Shown here: in pieces, positions 8,920 through 16,892 of the stretch
How the letters are laid out: every line of letters begins with the position of its first letter
Position numbering within the stretch: position 1 is the first letter of the stretch
Assembly: GCA_050260355.1 (NCBI GenBank)
Contig: JBLNBZ010000063.1
Location: 1 to 64,000, forward strand
Source: CADEFX01 sp050260355
Lineage (GTDB): Bacteria; Pseudomonadota; Alphaproteobacteria; Rhizobiales; Hyphomicrobiaceae
Direction of reading: 5' to 3'
Length of the DNA stretch: 64,000 bases
Notes under the pieces: generated by a model
Databases searched by the model: none
What the model was told of the DNA's origin: nothing
Seen by the model: only the letters and a program-made list of their open reading frames with translations
Position numbers and translations under genes: made by a program

Positions 8920-8951
8920 GGCAGCGACGCGCGTCGCACGGGATCTGCGCA

Positions 8952-8992
8952 GCAAGACACCTCGCCCTCGTGGCGAGGTGTCTTGCTTTCTT
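8952..8992 (+). terminator. Rho-independent terminator after hppA
   Basis: A perfect 15-bp stem (8952-8966 with 8972-8986), a 5-nt loop and the tail TTTCTT give a classic intrinsic terminator 32 bases after the hppA stop codon. Confidence 0.85.
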
Positions 8993-9296
8993 GCGGGCGT
9001 AAACGTCGAGGTCCGCTTTGGTGGCTCGCACGAGAGAGCCGAGGATGCGCACGATCGGGATTGGCTCTGGGGCCTTGCGTACTTCGCTGGGGACGGCGAA
9101 CCGGTGAGGGCGACATGGCTGCGGTGCCCCAGTGCCCTCACCCTTCGCGCCCAAAGGACTTGCTCGGGCCGCTCTACGTCTCGTTGCTGCAAGGTTTGAG
9201 GCTTGCGTGTCCCCATGGCCCTTGCAAGTCCGGGAAGCTCTCTCCCTTGCGAGGGAGAGGGAGATCGGCATCGGCGCGGTCAGATCGGAGATCGCG
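8993..9296. repeat. Intergenic region with REP-like inverted repeats
   Basis: No gene is convincing between the hppA terminator and bamE. The stretch holds two inverted repeats: GGTGAGGGC at 9103-9111 with GCCCTCACC at 9134-9142, and CTCTCCCT at 9240-9247 with AGGGAGAG at 9252-9259. The CTCTCCC...GGGAGAG type resembles dispersed extragenic palindromes of rhizobial genomes. Copy number in this genome cannot be judged from one window. Confidence 0.4.
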
Positions 9297-9773
9297 CTAG
9301 TCGAAGAGCGGCCGCTGACCGATGCCGCGGAAGATCTGCTTCAGCAGTCCCTGATCCGGGATGTGGCTCGGCGTGGTGCGTTTGACATAGTCGAACACCT
9401 GGCCGTCCTTCAGGCCGTAGTGGGCAACGCGATCGACCGTGCCGACGGGGTTGAAGTAGACGGCAAGGATCTTCCGGTCCACCTCGGTTGGCTTGAAGAA
9501 AGCGGTCTGTGTTTCCGTGCTGGCAATATAGTAGTAGGCATTGCCGCCAGCGACCGTCGACGTGGTGGCCGGCGTCCCGAGCGCCAGGCGCACAGCATCG
9601 GCAGTCATGCCCGGCTGGATCTGCTGGATATCGCTTTCCTTGAACTGATGACCGTGCTTGATGACAACCGGCGAGCACCCCGCGAGCCACAGCGCGGCAA
9701 CCAGCACAGACAAAGCCATGGTGCTGCGGCGGCCGCGGACTCGCAACCCTGCCGCGGAAGTGCCCTCGCTCAC
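9297..9773 (-). CDS. bamE: Outer membrane assembly lipoprotein BamE/SmpA/OmlA family
   Basis: A 158-residue lipoprotein of the BAM complex, which folds beta-barrel proteins into the outer membrane. The lipobox LWLAGC follows a hydrophobic stretch, so the mature chain is anchored by its N-terminal cysteine. The SmpA/OmlA fold is visible in IQQIQPGMTADAVRLALGTP and in AYYYIASTETQTAFFKP...RKILAVYF. I chose the GTG at 9771-9773 because a GGAGAGGGA ribosome site lies just upstream; an internal ATG at 9719 would give a shorter signal peptide starting MALSVLVA. It is divergent from the cytochrome-chaperone gene at 9995. Confidence 0.85.
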   Translation of the reverse strand: MSEGTSAAGLRVRGRRSTMALSVLVAALWLAGCSPVVIKHGHQFKESDIQQIQPGMTADAVRLALGTPATTSTVAGGNAYYYIASTETQTAFFKPTEVDRKILAVYFNPVGTVDRVAHYGLKDGQVFDYVKRTTPSHIPDQGLLKQIFRGIGQRPLFD

Positions 9774-9994
9774 GTCTCCCTCTCCAATCGCAGGTTGACG
9801 AACGCCGCATATGTGCACGACGGCCGGCTTGGTGTCAGCCACCGCAGCGCACAGGTCTGGCGGACGCGAGACTCATCAAGGTGCCGAAAACGGCGTATCC
9901 GACCTAGCGTGACAGGCGCCCGATGGCAACGGCCGGGAGACATCGATCCCCGACGGCGTTGTTGCTCGAGACGATAGCCCATCCGGAGAATGCG

Positions 9995-10579
9995 ATGTTC
10001 CATTGGCTTAGAGAGCGAGCACGCAAACGACGCGTAGGGCGTGCGCTATACGACGCGATTGTGGCGCAGTCGCGGGCTGAGTGGTTCTACCTCGACCTCG
10101 GCGTGGCCGACACGCTGGAGGGCCGGTTCGAGGTTATCGTCCTGCACATGTTCCTGGTCATGGACCGTCTGCAGGCCGAGGGTGAGCGGGGCCAAGCGGC
10201 GGCCCAGGCTCTGGTCGAACGCTTCGTCACCGATATGGATGACACGATGCGCGAGATGGGTATCAGCGACCTCGGGGTGCCCCGCCGGGTCAAGCGGGCC
10301 GCAGCCGCGCTCTATGAGCGGGCGGGGGCGTATCGAGAGGCGATACGGACGGGCGCTCGTGGTGAGGCACTCGCGGAGGCGCTGGCGAAGCACGTCTACG
10401 GAGCGGGTTGTGGGAGCGCTGCTCTACCCGCGCAGCTTGCCGCCTACGCCTGGAGCGCCAGGCAGGAACTCCAGGATCAAGGCTTCGGCGAGATATCCGA
10501 GGGCCTTGTCACATTCCCGCATGTGGGACAGGGTGCCGCCGTGACAGAGGCCCCGGGAACGGGCTCTATGGGTCAATGA
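9995..10579 (+). CDS. Ubiquinol-cytochrome c chaperone family protein (CBP3-like)
   Basis: A 194-residue protein of the family that helps assembly of cytochrome b in the bc1 complex in mitochondria and alphaproteobacteria. Recognisable segments are ALYDAIVAQSR near residue 20, DTLEGRFEVIVLHMFLVMDR and MDDTMREMGISDLGVPRRVK, followed by YERAGAYREA. The ATG at 9995 has a GGAG ribosome site; further upstream the frame is open but carries no family pattern. Its stop overlaps the start of the next gene (ATGA), so yceD is translationally coupled, a pairing common in alphaproteobacteria. Confidence 0.85.
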   Translation: MFHWLRERARKRRVGRALYDAIVAQSRAEWFYLDLGVADTLEGRFEVIVLHMFLVMDRLQAEGERGQAAAQALVERFVTDMDDTMREMGISDLGVPRRVKRAAAALYERAGAYREAIRTGARGEALAEALAKHVYGAGCGSAALPAQLAAYAWSARQELQDQGFGEISEGLVTFPHVGQGAAVTEAPGTGSMGQ

Positions 10580-11094
10580 CGGGCTTGAGCTGGACGCACG
10601 AGGCGCGCTCCATTCCGCAGCGCGGCCCCGAGCTGGAGCGGGAGGCAACTGCCGCGGAAAGGGCCGCCGTCGCCGCGGCGCTCGGGCTCGCCTCCTGTGA
10701 CGGTCTCAAAGTGCACTACAGGGTCTGGCCTCTCGATCAGGGCAGGTTCGGGCTGCGCTGCGCATTCGAGCTGTCGGCGACCCAGGAATGCGTAGTCACG
10801 CTCGAGCCCATCCCGCAGAAGTACGTGCAATCGTTCGAAATAGAGCTGTGGCCCGAAAAGGACTTGCCTCAGCCTGCCGACGGCCTGATCGACGCCTTTG
10901 CCGAGAACGAGCCCGAAGGGTTCGCCGACGGCATCATCGACATCGGTCAAATCGTCCTCGATCGCCTGATCGAGGTCATCGACCCGTATCCGCGCAAGCG
11001 CGGCGCCGTTTTCGACTGGAATGACGAGACAGCTTCGTCGTCGGAGCCGGCAGGGCCGTTCGCCAAGCTCAAGCAACTTCGTCCATCCTCGTAG
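10576..11094 (+). CDS. yceD: YceD/DUF177-family protein
   Basis: A 172-residue cytoplasmic protein of the DUF177 (YceD) family, linked in other bacteria to 23S rRNA metabolism and ribosome assembly. The family core is visible in the beta-strand segment AFELSATQECVVTLEPIPQ and the acidic stretch leading to DIGQIVLDRLIEVIDPYPRK. A conserved zinc-type cysteine pair is not obvious. It overlaps the upstream gene by four bases. In many bacteria yceD is followed by rpmF and then plsX; here plsX follows after 174 bases with no rpmF between, as is usual in alphaproteobacteria. Confidence 0.85.
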   Translation: MTGLSWTHEARSIPQRGPELEREATAAERAAVAAALGLASCDGLKVHYRVWPLDQGRFGLRCAFELSATQECVVTLEPIPQKYVQSFEIELWPEKDLPQPADGLIDAFAENEPEGFADGIIDIGQIVLDRLIEVIDPYPRKRGAVFDWNDETASSSEPAGPFAKLKQLRPSS

Positions 11095-11268
11095 GGGCCG
11101 ACATGCTGGACGGCATGCCAGCCCCTCCCACAACGGGTGCGGGCTAACGAGAATCCGGTTGTACCGAGGCAGCAAAAGGCTATGTTCGGCCGGCTTGTGA
11201 CGGGGGAGTCGGCGGGCTGAAGGCTCAAGTCTGCTGTCTGGAAATCATAGGCAAGGCACTCGACCCAA

Positions 11269-12333
11269 ATGCCAGCGCCGCGGATACTAGCGCTCGACGC
11301 CATGGGGGGTGATCGCGGTCCGGAGGTCGTCATTCCCGGCGCGGCACTCTCGCTCGAGCGGCACCCCACGATGCGGTTCGTGTTCTTCGGCAATGCCAAT
11401 CGCATTCGTCCCGAGCTGGTCCGCCATTCCGCGCTCGAGGCCAGATCCTCGATCGTGCATACCGACATCACGATCGGCATGGACGACAAGCCGAGCCAGG
11501 CGCTGCGGCGCGGCAAGGGCTCATCCATGTGGCTGGCGCTCGACGCCGTGCAGAAGGGGCAGGCGCATGCGGCCGTCTCCGCCGGCAATACCGGCGCCCT
11601 GATGGCCATGGCCAAGCTGGTCCTCAAACCCATGGCCGGGATCGAGCGGCCCGCGATTGCGGCGCTGTGGCCCACGGTCAAGCGGGAGTGCATCGTTCTC
11701 GACGTTGGGGCCAACATTGGCGCTTCCGCGCGCCAGCTTGCCGACTACGCCCTGATGGGCGCGGCCATGGCGCGCGCGCTGTTCGGTGTCGAACGGCCCA
11801 GGCTCGGGCTCCTCAACGTCGGGGTCGAGGAGATCAAGGGCGTCGACGAGGTCAAGCAGGCGCATGCCTGGCTCAAGGAGGCGGGGCTGCCGATCGACTA
11901 TTGCGGCTTCGTCGAGGGCGACCAGATCGGGCAAGGCAACCTCGACGTGGTCGTGGTCGAGGGGTTTGCCGGCAATATCGCGCTCAAGACGGCGGAAGGC
12001 ACCGCCAGGCAGGTTGCGGCCTACCTGAAGGCGGCCATGAGCCGGAGCTGGGCGACGAGGCTCGGGGCGCTGCTGGCGCGCGGCGGATTCCAGGTCCTGC
12101 GCGAGAAGATGGACCCGCGGCGCTCCAACGGGGCGCCATTTCTGGGGCTCAATGGCATCGCAATCAAAAGCCATGGCGGCACGGACGCCTTTGGCTTTGC
12201 GAGCGCGGTGGATGTCGGCTACCAGATGGCCGAAAATGAGCTGATCGCCCGACTTGCCGCTGATCTTCAGGGGTTTCACGGCCGGTTCGGAGAGGCCGGG
12301 CCGCAATCGCCCGGCGGTCAAGGAATTGCGTGA
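11269..12333 (+). CDS. plsX: Phosphate acyltransferase PlsX
   Basis: A 354-residue peripheral membrane enzyme that converts acyl-ACP and phosphate to acyl-phosphate, the first step of phospholipid synthesis through PlsY. The start ILALDAMGGDRGPEVVIPGA and the segments AAVSAGNTGALMA, LDVGANIGASARQLADYA and VEGFAGNIALKTAEG are diagnostic, and the end carries GAPFLGLNGIAIKSHG. Length is normal. It lies in the yceD-plsX-fabH-ihfA-merR block and probably shares a transcript with fabH 72 bases downstream, coordinating membrane lipid and fatty-acid initiation. Confidence 0.96.
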   Translation: MPAPRILALDAMGGDRGPEVVIPGAALSLERHPTMRFVFFGNANRIRPELVRHSALEARSSIVHTDITIGMDDKPSQALRRGKGSSMWLALDAVQKGQAHAAVSAGNTGALMAMAKLVLKPMAGIERPAIAALWPTVKRECIVLDVGANIGASARQLADYALMGAAMARALFGVERPRLGLLNVGVEEIKGVDEVKQAHAWLKEAGLPIDYCGFVEGDQIGQGNLDVVVVEGFAGNIALKTAEGTARQVAAYLKAAMSRSWATRLGALLARGGFQVLREKMDPRRSNGAPFLGLNGIAIKSHGGTDAFGFASAVDVGYQMAENELIARLAADLQGFHGRFGEAGPQSPGGQGIA

Positions 12334-12405
12334 CGGCGGGTAAGCTGTCACAGAGGCAGAAACCGAGACGGCCGCGGTAGGGGACCGTCGCAGCGAGGTG
12401 AGCAG

Positions 12406-13383
12406 GTGGCGGTCGTAAGATCTGTGATCCGGGGCGTGGGGGCCTACCTGCCCAAGCGCATCGTGACGAACGATGATCTGGAGCGCATCCTCGATACCAG
12501 CGACACCTGGATCAGAGAGCGCACGGGGATCAGGCAACGGCATATTGCCGAGGAGGGGGAGCACACCTCGCACCTCGGCATCGCCGCGGCAAAGCAGGCG
12601 CTCGTGCGCTCAGGCATCGACCCCGTGGACGTCGATCTCGTCATTTGCGCCACGGCGACGCCGGACCGGACGTTTCCGGCAACCGCGGTCAGGATCCAAG
12701 CCGGCCTCGGCATAACCCAGGGTGCCGCCTTCGACGTGCAGGCAGTGTGCTCGGGCTTCGTCTACGCGATGACGACGGCCGATAACTTTCTCAAGGCGGG
12801 CGACTTCAAACGCGCCCTCGTCGTCGGCGCGGAGACGTTCTCGCGAATTCTCGATTGGTCCGACCGCAGCACCTGCGTGCTGTTCGGCGACGGGGCCGGC
12901 GCGGTCGTGCTGGAGGCGCAAACGCAGCATGGCACGCGCGAGGATCGCGGAATTCTATCCACGCGCATCCGGTCCGATGGCCGCTTCGAGGAGCTGCTCT
13001 ATGTCGACGGCGGACCCGGGTCGACCAAGACCACCGGCCATCTGCGCATGAACGGACGCGAGGTTTTCCGTCACGCGGTGCAGAAGATTTCGGGCGTGAT
13101 CGAGGAGACGCTGGTGACAAGCGGCTTCGCGCCCGACGAGATCGATCTTTACGTACCCCATCAGGCCAACAAGCGCATTCTCGACGGCATCGCGCACAAG
13201 CTCGGCGTGGACCCTGACAAGATCATCATGACCCTGTCACAGCACGGCAATACGTCCGCGGCCTCCATTCCCCTGGCGCTGAACGAGGCGTTCGAGACGC
13301 ATCGCCTCAAAGAGGGCAGCCTGGTGCTGATGGAGGCGATGGGCGGCGGGTTCACCTGGGGCGCTGTGCTCGCGCGCTGGTAA
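12406..13383 (+). CDS. fabH: 3-oxoacyl-ACP synthase III (KAS III)
   Basis: A 325-residue enzyme that condenses acetyl-CoA with malonyl-ACP to start fatty-acid synthesis. The catalytic triad is visible: Cys115 in VQAVCSGFVYAM, the histidine in YVPHQANKRI and the asparagine in SQHGNTSAAS. The GTG start at 12406 is directly followed by AVVRSVIRGVGAYLP, the usual KAS III opening, so no longer N-terminus is needed. It follows plsX by 72 bases and precedes ihfA, the standard alphaproteobacterial order. Confidence 0.96.
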   Translation: MAVVRSVIRGVGAYLPKRIVTNDDLERILDTSDTWIRERTGIRQRHIAEEGEHTSHLGIAAAKQALVRSGIDPVDVDLVICATATPDRTFPATAVRIQAGLGITQGAAFDVQAVCSGFVYAMTTADNFLKAGDFKRALVVGAETFSRILDWSDRSTCVLFGDGAGAVVLEAQTQHGTREDRGILSTRIRSDGRFEELLYVDGGPGSTKTTGHLRMNGREVFRHAVQKISGVIEETLVTSGFAPDEIDLYVPHQANKRILDGIAHKLGVDPDKIIMTLSQHGNTSAASIPLALNEAFETHRLKEGSLVLMEAMGGGFTWGAVLARW

Positions 13384-13441
13384 GACTGGCGCCGGCATAT
13401 GTCAGCGCCCTGACGCCGCTGCCGGGGGAGCACAAATCCTT

Positions 13442-13453
13442 CTGAAATTTCAG
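13442..13453. repeat. 12-bp palindrome upstream of ihfA
   Basis: CTGAAATTTCAG is a perfect palindrome about 90 bases upstream of the ihfA start. It could be an operator for ihfA; no partner site was seen. Confidence 0.3.
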
Positions 13454-13541
13454 CCGCTTGATGATATCGGGCATTGACCCGGTTCGAGCGTGTGGCTAGC
13501 ATTTGGGCAAAAGGGGCGGAGATTTGGGAGGGCACCTGCCG

Positions 13542-13859
13542 ATGGGCAACAAGACATTGACACGCGCAGATCTGGCAGACGCCGTGGTCCGCAAGATCGG
13601 CCTGCCGCGCAACGAGTCACAAGAGCTGGTGGAATTGGTGCTGGGCGAGATCTCCACGACGCTGGCTCGCGGGGAGCACGTAAAACTGTCATCGTTCGGC
13701 TCCTTCGGCGTCAGGGACAAGGGCCAGCGCATTGGCCGCAACCCGAAAACGGGCGACGAGGTCCCCATCACGCCGCGGCGTGTTCTGGTGTTCCGGCCGA
13801 GCAACATCATGAAGGATCGGATCAACTCGGGATTGGGGCGGCGCCGAGCGGCTGAGTAG
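13542..13859 (+). CDS. ihfA: Integration host factor subunit alpha
   Basis: A 105-residue DNA-bending protein of the HU/IHF family; it pairs with IHF-beta (not in this window). It opens with KTLTRADLADAVVRKIGLPR, contains the LARGEHVKLSSFGSFGVRDK core and the DNA-intercalating arm RNPKTGDEVPITPRRVLVFRP (proline at the tip). I chose the ATG at 13542, preceded by a GGGAGGG site; a TTG at 13503 would add 13 residues not typical of the family. It follows fabH and precedes the MerR gene, a conserved arrangement. Confidence 0.95.
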   Translation: MGNKTLTRADLADAVVRKIGLPRNESQELVELVLGEISTTLARGEHVKLSSFGSFGVRDKGQRIGRNPKTGDEVPITPRRVLVFRPSNIMKDRINSGLGRRRAAE

Positions 13860-13940
13860 GCTCGGCGGAGCGAATTGCTTCATCGTTGCTGGTTTCCCGC
13901 AGGGCGGCGGGATTCCAGTTGCAGTCAGCGGGGTTGAGCT

Positions 13941-14459
13941 ATGGGAAAGTCGTCGGATGCGTTCCGCACGATCAGTGAGGTCGCCGATGAGCTCGGTGTG
14001 CCGAAGCACGTGCTGCGGTTCTGGGAGAGCAAGTTTGCGCAGATCCGGCCGATGAAACGAGGCGGTGGCCGCCGCTTCTACCGGCCGGGCGATATGGAGC
14101 TGCTGCGTGCCATTCGTGATCTGCTGCATCGCGACGGATACACGATCAGGGGTGTGCAGAGGATTCTGCGGGAGCAAGGCGTGGACGTAGTCAAGCAGCG
14201 CGGCAAACTGCAGCCGACCTCGGCCGCCGCCAAGCCGCGCGCAGCGCGCGCACAGAAGGGGCGCGCCGTCGGACAATCCGTACCCGTCGCACGTGGCGCC
14301 GACGCGGATGCGTCGCACGGCTCCGGCAGCCATGCCCGCCCGACAGGCGAGGTCCGCAAGCGAATTCTGGCAGCGATCGCCGAGCTCGAGGCCTGCCAGG
14401 CGATCCTCTCCGACCGCACGGAGCAGCAGCCGGTGCGCAGCCGCAGCGCTGCACGTTGA
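13941..14459 (+). CDS. MerR-family transcriptional regulator
   Basis: A 172-residue regulator with an N-terminal MerR winged-helix domain at residues 10-80: FRTISEVADELGVPKHVLRFWE followed by KRGGGRRFYRPGDMELLRAI and a predicted wing helix with IRGVQRILREQG. The centre is low-complexity, rich in A, R and S, and the C-terminal 35 residues form a helix (TGEVRKRILAAIAELEACQAI) likely to dimerise. There is no metal-binding cysteine set, so it is not a metal sensor. Its conserved place after ihfA is typical of alphaproteobacteria; its target is unknown. Confidence 0.87.
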   Translation: MGKSSDAFRTISEVADELGVPKHVLRFWESKFAQIRPMKRGGGRRFYRPGDMELLRAIRDLLHRDGYTIRGVQRILREQGVDVVKQRGKLQPTSAAAKPRAARAQKGRAVGQSVPVARGADADASHGSGSHARPTGEVRKRILAAIAELEACQAILSDRTEQQPVRSRSAAR

Positions 14460-14541
14460 GCGACGGCGCGGCTGCGGGCCGCCAACGCCCGTGCACTGTC
14501 ATGCCGACCCCATCACAGCGCTCGCAGGGCAGGGGTGCAGA

Positions 14542-15297
14542 GTGAAGCCGGATAGCGCCGAGGTCTGGCTCGCCGATGTCGATGCTACGGGCCTCGCGCT
14601 CGACCGTCTCGGGCTGCAGCTTGCGCTCGCCACCCCACAGGACACCGCGCGGCAGGCAACGCTTCGCGATCCGCACGAGCGGCAGCGCTGGCTCAGAGCA
14701 CGCATCACCCTGCGCCTGCTCCTGGCGGTGCACCTTGGATTGGACGCGGCGCGCCGGCCCTTCATCGTCTCGCCCACAGGCAAACCCGCGATCGCCGGTG
14801 ACGCAGGGCCAGCCTTCAGCATCGCGCACAGCGGCGCGCTCGTGTTGATCGGCATTGCCGCGGGCGCCGGCATCGGGGTCGATGTCGAGGTGCGCAACGA
14901 TGCCTCTGTTGACGATGTGAGGCGCCGCGCGATCGAGGCGGCGGCCAGCGCGCTGACGCCGGAGGTCCCGCTGCCGCCAACAGGCGCGCGCCGGTTCATG
15001 CAGGCCTGGACCCGATTGGAGGCGCTGGCCAAGGCGTCTGGTCGGGGAATCGGGCCTTTGCTGACGGCGCTCGGCGTGCATGGCCCGGCGAGCGGTCTGT
15101 CCGTGGCGGAGAGCCCGCCGGTCGCACATGTTCTGGGGCAGGGTGCGGCAGCCCTGCGGATCGAGGATCTGGCCCTCGATCCGCCCGCGGTCGGGGCGGT
15201 GGCGCTTGGGCGCGGGGCATCGTTCGAGCTGCGCCGACTGCCCGCCTGCCCGAGCGATGATGCAGACATCAGGCGGCTGATGCTGGCCTCAGGTTGA
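14542..15297 (+). CDS. 4'-phosphopantetheinyl transferase superfamily protein
   Basis: A 251-residue Sfp-type enzyme expected to transfer 4'-phosphopantetheine from CoA to a carrier protein. The three family motifs are visible: PFIVSPTGKPAI...FSIAHSG, the Mg-binding GIGVDVEV and FMQAWTRLEALAKASGRG. A GTG at 14542 was chosen because an AGGGG site lies upstream and the homologous part begins soon after. Its target could be the fatty-acid acyl carrier protein or a specialised carrier. The gene ends 34 bases before tRNA-Pro. Confidence 0.83.
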   Translation: MKPDSAEVWLADVDATGLALDRLGLQLALATPQDTARQATLRDPHERQRWLRARITLRLLLAVHLGLDAARRPFIVSPTGKPAIAGDAGPAFSIAHSGALVLIGIAAGAGIGVDVEVRNDASVDDVRRRAIEAAASALTPEVPLPPTGARRFMQAWTRLEALAKASGRGIGPLLTALGVHGPASGLSVAESPPVAHVLGQGAAALRIEDLALDPPAVGAVALGRGASFELRRLPACPSDDADIRRLMLASG

Positions 15298-15331
15298 CCG
15301 CCGCGGCGCAAGAAGGCAAAAGGAGAGCTGG

Positions 15332-15409
15332 CGGAGCGTAGCGCAGCCTGGTTAGCGCACCAGTCTGGGGGACTGGGGGTCGCGAGTTCAAATCTCGCCG
15401 CTCCGACCA
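15332..15409 (+). tRNA. tRNA-Pro (anticodon GGG)
   Basis: A full cloverleaf folds by eye: 7-bp acceptor stem 15332-15338 with 15399-15405, a 4-bp D stem, a 5-bp anticodon stem 15360-15364 with 15372-15376, the anticodon GGG at 15367-15369, a 5-bp T stem 15382-15386 with 15394-15398 and a T loop starting TTC. The discriminator base and CCA end (15407-15409) are encoded. It decodes CCC/CCU proline codons. Its 3' end borders an AT-richer islet, as at tRNA integration sites. Confidence 0.97.
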
Positions 15410-15444
15410 ATTAATCAGATAGTTAGCGAAGCGGGTCTGGAAAC

Positions 15445-15462
15445 TGGGTACCAAGTGGGTAC
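15445..15462. repeat. Direct repeat just downstream of the tRNA
   Basis: TGGGTAC occurs twice, at 15445-15451 and 15456-15462, 36 bases beyond the tRNA end. Short repeats of this kind can be integrase arm sites, but two copies alone are weak evidence. Confidence 0.25.
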
Positions 15463-15573
15463 GCGGCAGATGCAGCGTCGAGGCGCAATCCCCATCAACA
15501 TTGGGGTGCGTCATTGAGGGATGTTGCGACTCGTCTTAGCAATCGAGGCAAGCGACTGCTAAGGAGACGAAAG

Positions 15574-15852
15574 ATGATCGACATGTCCAAGTGCGAGGTG
15601 AAATGGGATAGGCCGGCGGTGTTGCAGCATCTGAATAGTCCGACGAAGAGGACGATCTGGGTCGGAGAGCAACTCTACGATGGGACTGTGGCGGGTGCTG
15701 TCAGGTTCTTCAAAGCACTGGCGCCCGAGAAGCAAGAGCGCATCGAGATGTTCGCAGACAGTGGAGTTATTGAGACGCTGAAAGAAGACACCATCATCGG
15801 TGCGGATCTGCTGCGAGTTCTGGCCAGTCGAAGTGACTTACCGTCAGCGTAA
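15574..15852 (+). CDS. Hypothetical protein of the tRNA-Pro islet
   Basis: A 92-residue soluble protein that I do not recognise. It begins MIDMSKCEVKWDRP and contains a tryptophan-rich turn (TIWVGEQLYDGTV) followed by a helical second half (AGAVRFFKALAPEKQERIEMFADSG). The ATG at 15574 has an excellent AAGGAG ribosome site seven bases upstream, and the gene is closed by a clear terminator, so it is very probably expressed. Base composition is visibly less G+C-rich than the neighbouring core genes. It is the first gene after tRNA-Pro and may be cargo of an integrated element. Confidence 0.7.
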   Translation: MIDMSKCEVKWDRPAVLQHLNSPTKRTIWVGEQLYDGTVAGAVRFFKALAPEKQERIEMFADSGVIETLKEDTIIGADLLRVLASRSDLPSA

Positions 15853-15853
15853 G

Positions 15854-15880
15854 AAGAGCCCCGGCGGGGCTCTTGTTTTA
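15854..15880 (+). terminator. Rho-independent terminator
   Basis: A 9-bp perfect stem (15854-15862 with 15866-15874), a 3-nt loop and TGTTTTA form a textbook intrinsic terminator starting two bases after the stop codon of the 92-residue gene. Confidence 0.85.
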
Positions 15881-16007
15881 GAGGGTGATGAGCTTGTTCT
15901 CTAACAGGTAGATTAGCGCTTCGGCTCGGGCCTTGGCTTCCGTGTCTGCGAAGTTCATTTGGTTGGTGGGGCACGATTGAATAGCACCCCAAGGCGCCGC
16001 AGATGTC

Positions 16008-16661
16008 TTATTGGACGGCTGGCTCCGGTTCGTGCGTCTCGGCCTCGATTGCTTTTACCTGCTGAGTATCAGGTGTCTCACTTTCCACATCAGCGGGCTT
16101 GATCTCTTCGGCCGAAGTTGCACCTTGCTTCGATGGGCGAGGCCTCATGCCCATCATGGCCTTGAATGCGAGAGCGGACGCACCCGGATTTCCGCTCCCA
16201 TTTTTGGCGACACCTGCAATCGACCAGGAGGCGTCGGAGTTGCCATGGATGTTGAGAAGGTTGCGGTTACGGAGCGCAGCATATCCGATCAGGAATTCCT
16301 CAATCTCGGCGATAACCCTCGAGTTACCTTGAAGCAGCCTCACCTTCTGCTGGTAGATCGCATAGAGCTGTAGTCGGCCTCGCTTGCGATTGAAGAGGAA
16401 ATGGTTCAGGTTATTAATGTTCCGATCATTGAATGCTTCGTTCAATATATTTTTTGTCGCCTTGCCGACATATATCGGAAACGCCCCGCTCCTCGGTGCG
16501 CTGCACGCGAAGACATAGCATCCCGGCCCAGTGATCTTCTTATTGTTGGCCTCCTCCGCGACCTTCCGTTTGCACTCCTTCGTGCGTTCGAGCAAACGAC
16601 CACCGTGGGCGCCCTTCACAATCGGAACGTCAAACGGACCAATGACTACAAAGTTGACCAT
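16008..16661 (-). CDS. Uncharacterised protein with a GIY-YIG-like nuclease core
   Basis: A 217-residue protein without an assigned function. Residues 45-137 follow the GIY-YIG order: GPGCYVF (47-51) in place of GIY, FPIYVGKATK (62-70) in place of YIG, a helix, then IAEIEEFLIGYA with Glu121/122 as the candidate metal ligand and NRNLLN (133-137) as the terminal asparagine. The arginine usually following YIG is not clear, so activity is uncertain. The last 50 residues are acidic and low-complexity. The ATG at 16661 has a GGGAG ribosome site; the open frame upstream is an integrase remnant, not part of this gene. It lies in the AT-richer tRNA-Pro islet. Confidence 0.55.
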   Translation of the reverse strand: MVNFVVIGPFDVPIVKGAHGGRLLERTKECKRKVAEEANNKKITGPGCYVFACSAPRSGAFPIYVGKATKNILNEAFNDRNINNLNHFLFNRKRGRLQLYAIYQQKVRLLQGNSRVIAEIEEFLIGYAALRNRNLLNIHGNSDASWSIAGVAKNGSGNPGASALAFKAMMGMRPRPSKQGATSAEEIKPADVESETPDTQQVKAIEAETHEPEPAVQ

Positions 16662-16724
16662 GGTGCACTCCCGTACTCGGTGCATTGGCATTATAGAATG
16701 CGACGTTGACGGAGTGCCAGGGGC

Positions 16725-16859
16725 TCTAACGAGATGACCGAATGGGTAGGCGAGTGCCTCGGCTGCGCGATAGATGCGTGCGAGCGCTTCGTCGGTTAGC
16801 AACCGATCGCGTCCTGCACCCGGCCAAGGGCTGGCAAAGTTGCGAGCGGCCTTGCCGCA
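16725..16859 (-). pseudogene. Tyrosine-recombinase (phage integrase) fragment
   Basis: On the minus strand this stretch translates to a piece containing GAGRDRLLTDEALARIY followed by RAAEALAYPFGHLVR. That is the recognisable junction between the core-binding and catalytic domains of P4/XerC-like tyrosine integrases, where R-D-R-x-L-T-D-E and a helix ending YPFG precede the LLLLTG-type catalytic start. The homology stops at 16725; the catalytic R-H-R-Y part is missing and an unrelated gene follows. No start codon fits. It marks the right side of a decayed integrative element beside tRNA-Pro. Confidence 0.55.
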
Positions 16860-16892
16860 TCTACGCCAGCGCCCGCGCCGTCCGCATCGCCT

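Noticed and set aside
10408..10575. Upstream extension of yceD
   Set aside because: The frame is open, but the ATGA overlap with the chaperone gene and the start of homology both point to 10576.
15878..15958. A 26-codon minus-strand frame starting MNFADTEAKARAEAL in the tRNA-Pro islet
   Set aside because: It has no ribosome site, overlaps the terminator of the plus-strand gene and is too short to support on its own.
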